Assembly (NCBI GenBank): GCA_030631385.1 | Contig: DAOVLG010000093.1 | Coordinates: 1 to 6,853, forward strand | Direction: 5' to 3' | Length of the DNA: 6,853 nucleotides | Source of the DNA: Candidatus Coatesiibacteriota bacterium | GTDB taxonomy: Bacteria; RBG-13-66-14 | In this document: positions 5,339 through 6,853 of the stretch, one piece after another | How the letters are laid out: each line of letters starts with the position of its first letter | Numbering within the stretch: the stretch's first letter is position 1 | Made by a program: the position numbers and the translations under genes | Notes under the pieces: model-generated | The model's database searches: none | The model's input: the letters and a program-made list of their open reading frames with translations, nothing else | Told to the model about the DNA's origin: nothing

Positions 5339-6226
5339 ATGAGGTTTCGAGGACCAGGTGAACCGGCGAAGACGCTACCAGGCCTGATAAGCATCCTGTC
5401 CCTAGCGGGGTGTCTATTCATCCAGAGCGCCCCCGCACCGAGGATAGATCGGCTCCTCGTGGTTGATCTGCGACCCGGATACGGGGTGAGCGAGGAACAG
5501 GCCAGCGGTGTTGAGAACATGCTGGCCGAGCGGATATCCCTGTTGCCCGGGATCGTACCCCTCACCCGGAGGGACCTTACCAAACAACTCGGGGGGACCG
5601 TCGCCCTGGGTGAGGAGTACCGGGAACCGGGTTCCCTGGCACGACCGGTCCTCACCCTCCCGCCGGACCTGCAGCGGATGTGTCCCCAGCTCTACCTGAT
5701 CGGCGAGCTGCGCGCCTTCGGGCGTACCGAGGGTGTGGGTGAGATCGGATTCCAGCGGGACGAGGCCGTGGTAAAGCTAAACGCCAGGCTGTACCTGGCA
5801 ATAACCGGCGAGTTCATCACCGAGATGGAGACCGAGCACGCCTACACCCAGAGCAACAGCAATCCCTGGCGGCCCGGGATTGTGATAGGCCCGAACGAGG
5901 AATTCCTGAACACCCTCGAGGGTCGCGCCTCCCAAGGGGCGGTTGAGCGGATGATGGAGGGACTTGAGTCTTCCGTAGTCAATACCCCCTGGTCCGGCAG
6001 GATAGACGACGCGGACGGCGAGATGGTGATCCTGCCCATCGGCTTCGAGCAGAACGTGGTACCGGGCGATGTGTTCATTATCTACGGACCGTCGGACATC
6101 CGGGGTGAGCGGGGAAACCGGATCGGCAGCGTGAGAATCGAAAGCACGGGTCCGCACGAGTCGCTCGCGAGCCCCATCTCCGGGGGCGGCTTCCAACCCG
6201 GACAGCTGGTCGTTCAGGAATTGTAA
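5339..6226 (+). CDS. Diverged CsgG/FlgT-C-like lipoprotein, paralogue of the preceding gene
   Basis: 295-residue predicted lipoprotein. Residues 1-24 form a basic N-region (Arg2, Arg4, Lys11) and a short hydrophobic core ending in the canonical lipobox L-A-G before Cys25. The body matches the preceding protein in order and spacing: LLVVDL for its strand 1, LTRRDLTKQL for its FEREQL helix, LYLIGELRAFG for its IVYGAVTEF, LNARLYLAITGEFI for LNIRIIDTTTGEII, then GIVIGPNEEFLNTLEGRA against GMVIGKGSEWDNTLEAKA, PWSG against PWTG, and ADGEMV against ADGEKV. The C-terminal FlgT-C-like domain is residues about 218-294 (VVPGDVFIIYG, RIGSVRIES). It is an ancient tandem duplicate, with the pair now split into a lipidated and a non-lipidated member. 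ATG 5339 directly abuts AAGG (5335-5338), an unusually close ribosome site, so translation may be coupled to the upstream stop 17 bp away. Paralogy is fairly sure. Confidence 0.75.
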   Translation: MRFRGPGEPAKTLPGLISILSLAGCLFIQSAPAPRIDRLLVVDLRPGYGVSEEQASGVENMLAERISLLPGIVPLTRRDLTKQLGGTVALGEEYREPGSLARPVLTLPPDLQRMCPQLYLIGELRAFGRTEGVGEIGFQRDEAVVKLNARLYLAITGEFITEMETEHAYTQSNSNPWRPGIVIGPNEEFLNTLEGRASQGAVERMMEGLESSVVNTPWSGRIDDADGEMVILPIGFEQNVVPGDVFIIYGPSDIRGERGNRIGSVRIESTGPHESLASPISGGGFQPGQLVVQEL

Positions 6227-6231
6227 GCACG

Positions 6232-6255
6232 AAAACGTCCCCCGAGGGGGTTTTT
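6232..6255 (+). terminator. Terminator-like hairpin overlapping the next gene's ribosome site
   Basis: An A-run (6232-6235), CCCC (6239-6242), a CGAG tetraloop (6243-6246), GGGG (6247-6250) and TTTTT (6251-6255) form a short intrinsic-terminator shape just 5 bp after the upstream stop. The stem is only 4 bp plus possible outer A-T pairs, so termination would be partial. GAGGGGG (6244-6250), the only plausible ribosome site of the FecR-domain gene, lies in the loop and 3' arm. The element could therefore attenuate transcription or hide the ribosome site. Confidence 0.45.
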
Positions 6256-6258
6256 AAG

Positions 6259-6853
6259 ATGATGAAGAGAGTCCTGCCCCTGCTCTGTCTCCTTCTCGTT
6301 ACCACCGCCCTGGCTGGTGCACAGATCACCTACATGGTGGGTAGCGTGAGCGTGTTCCGAGGCGGGAGCAGCTTTTCCGCCTCCCTCGGCTCGCGATTGA
6401 AGGGCGGCGACATCGTCAAGACCCGGGACCGATCCAGGGTCGAGATCACCTTCGACGGCGGCTCCCTCGTCCGACTCTCCTCGAACTCCGAACTCACCCT
6501 CGAGCGCTCCTCGACCAGCGGACTGGCGACCAGCACGGTGATCTCCTCCACCGGGGGAAGGCTCTGGTCAAACGTCACCCCCTTCACCAACGCCGACAGC
6601 AACTACATAGTCAAAACCCCGACGGCCACGGCGGCGGTAAGGGGCACCATCTTCCGCACCGACATCTACTACGACACCTCGACCCTTTTACGGGTGTACG
6701 AGGGCAACGTCGAGATGTGGAACCCGATGGCCGCCATCGAGGGACCCCATTTCTGGGAAACCGAGGGCACCGAGGGTGAGACAGGTTCGCAAGAACGCCA
6801 CGAGGGTGTCGGTCCACACGAGGTCTCCGGTCCCATCGATGTCTCCGAGGACC
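6259..6853 (+). CDS. Secreted FecR-domain protein, 3' end cut by window edge
   Basis: An open frame runs without a stop from tandem ATGs at 6259 and 6262 to the window end, giving 198 codons. The first ATG lies 8 bp after GAGGGGG (6244-6250) and is preferred; residue numbers below count from the second. Residues 1-20 are a Sec signal (MKR, LPLLCLLLVTTALAGA before QI). Residues about 24-144 form a FecR domain: VGSVSVFRGG, LKGGDIVKTRDRSRVEITF, GGSLVRLSSNSELTLE, TGGRLWSNV, and the hallmark TPTATAAVRGTIFRT at 119-133, then LRVYEGNVEM. The last visible 40 residues are Glu/Gly/His-rich and look disordered. Classical FecR proteins are inner-membrane anti-sigma regulators; this one has a cleavable signal, the FecR domain starts right behind it, and no sigma-factor gene is visible. 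It is therefore more likely an exported or surface protein. Family call is sure, role unknown. Confidence 0.85.
   Translation, partial: MMKRVLPLLCLLLVTTALAGAQITYMVGSVSVFRGGSSFSASLGSRLKGGDIVKTRDRSRVEITFDGGSLVRLSSNSELTLERSSTSGLATSTVISSTGGRLWSNVTPFTNADSNYIVKTPTATAAVRGTIFRTDIYYDTSTLLRVYEGNVEMWNPMAAIEGPHFWETEGTEGETGSQERHEGVGPHEVSGPIDVSED

Noticed and set aside
1082..6226. Calling the locus flagellar (flgP/flgT)
   Set aside because: No rod, ring, hook, motor or chemotaxis gene is visible, and the domains are split and recombined differently from FlgT; only domain-level similarity is claimed.

Overview
The window is GC-rich bacterial DNA: codon third positions are mostly G or C, and long open frames on the opposite strand of nearly every gene reflect this. 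Sec signal peptides, two lipobox lipoproteins, CsgG-type and FlgT/LPP20-type domains and an SLH peptidoglycan-binding module point to a diderm (outer-membrane) bacterium. The combination, together with poor resemblance to well-studied model proteins, suggests an uncultivated or deep-branching phylum. The sequence alone does not let me fix the phylum.

Layout. (1) Positions 1-904, minus strand: a 3'-truncated UbiA-family prenyltransferase gene preceded by tRNA-Gly(CCC). Both appear to be read from one promoter at 913-941. (2) Positions 905-1081: a compact divergent control region with two back-to-back sigma70-like promoters, each with an extended -10, whose -35 hexamers are only 8 bp apart. The plus-strand side then has an inverted repeat and a 7-bp leader hairpin. 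(3) Positions 1082-6853, plus strand: a run of six genes with gaps of 17 to about 90 bp, probably one operon. In order they are a secreted LPP20/FlgP-like protein, a TPR-SLH lipoprotein, a secreted protein with FlgT-N-like and CsgG/FlgT-M-like domains, a secreted CsgG-family protein with a FlgT-C-like tail, a diverged lipoprotein paralogue of that CsgG protein, and a secreted FecR-domain protein that runs off the window end.

How the genes may work together. Every product of the operon carries an export signal, so the whole cassette acts in the periplasm or at the outer membrane. Three domain types that build the outer-membrane rings around the flagellar basal body in Vibrio (LPP20/FlgP, FlgT N/M and FlgT C) are spread here over separate proteins. 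They are combined with CsgG-type proteins, a family known to form oligomeric outer-membrane channels, and with a TPR-SLH lipoprotein able to tie an outer-membrane complex to the cell wall. The most economical inference is an undescribed outer-membrane ring, channel or surface-assembly complex. No flagellar, curli or secretion-substrate gene is visible in the window, so the specific job remains open.
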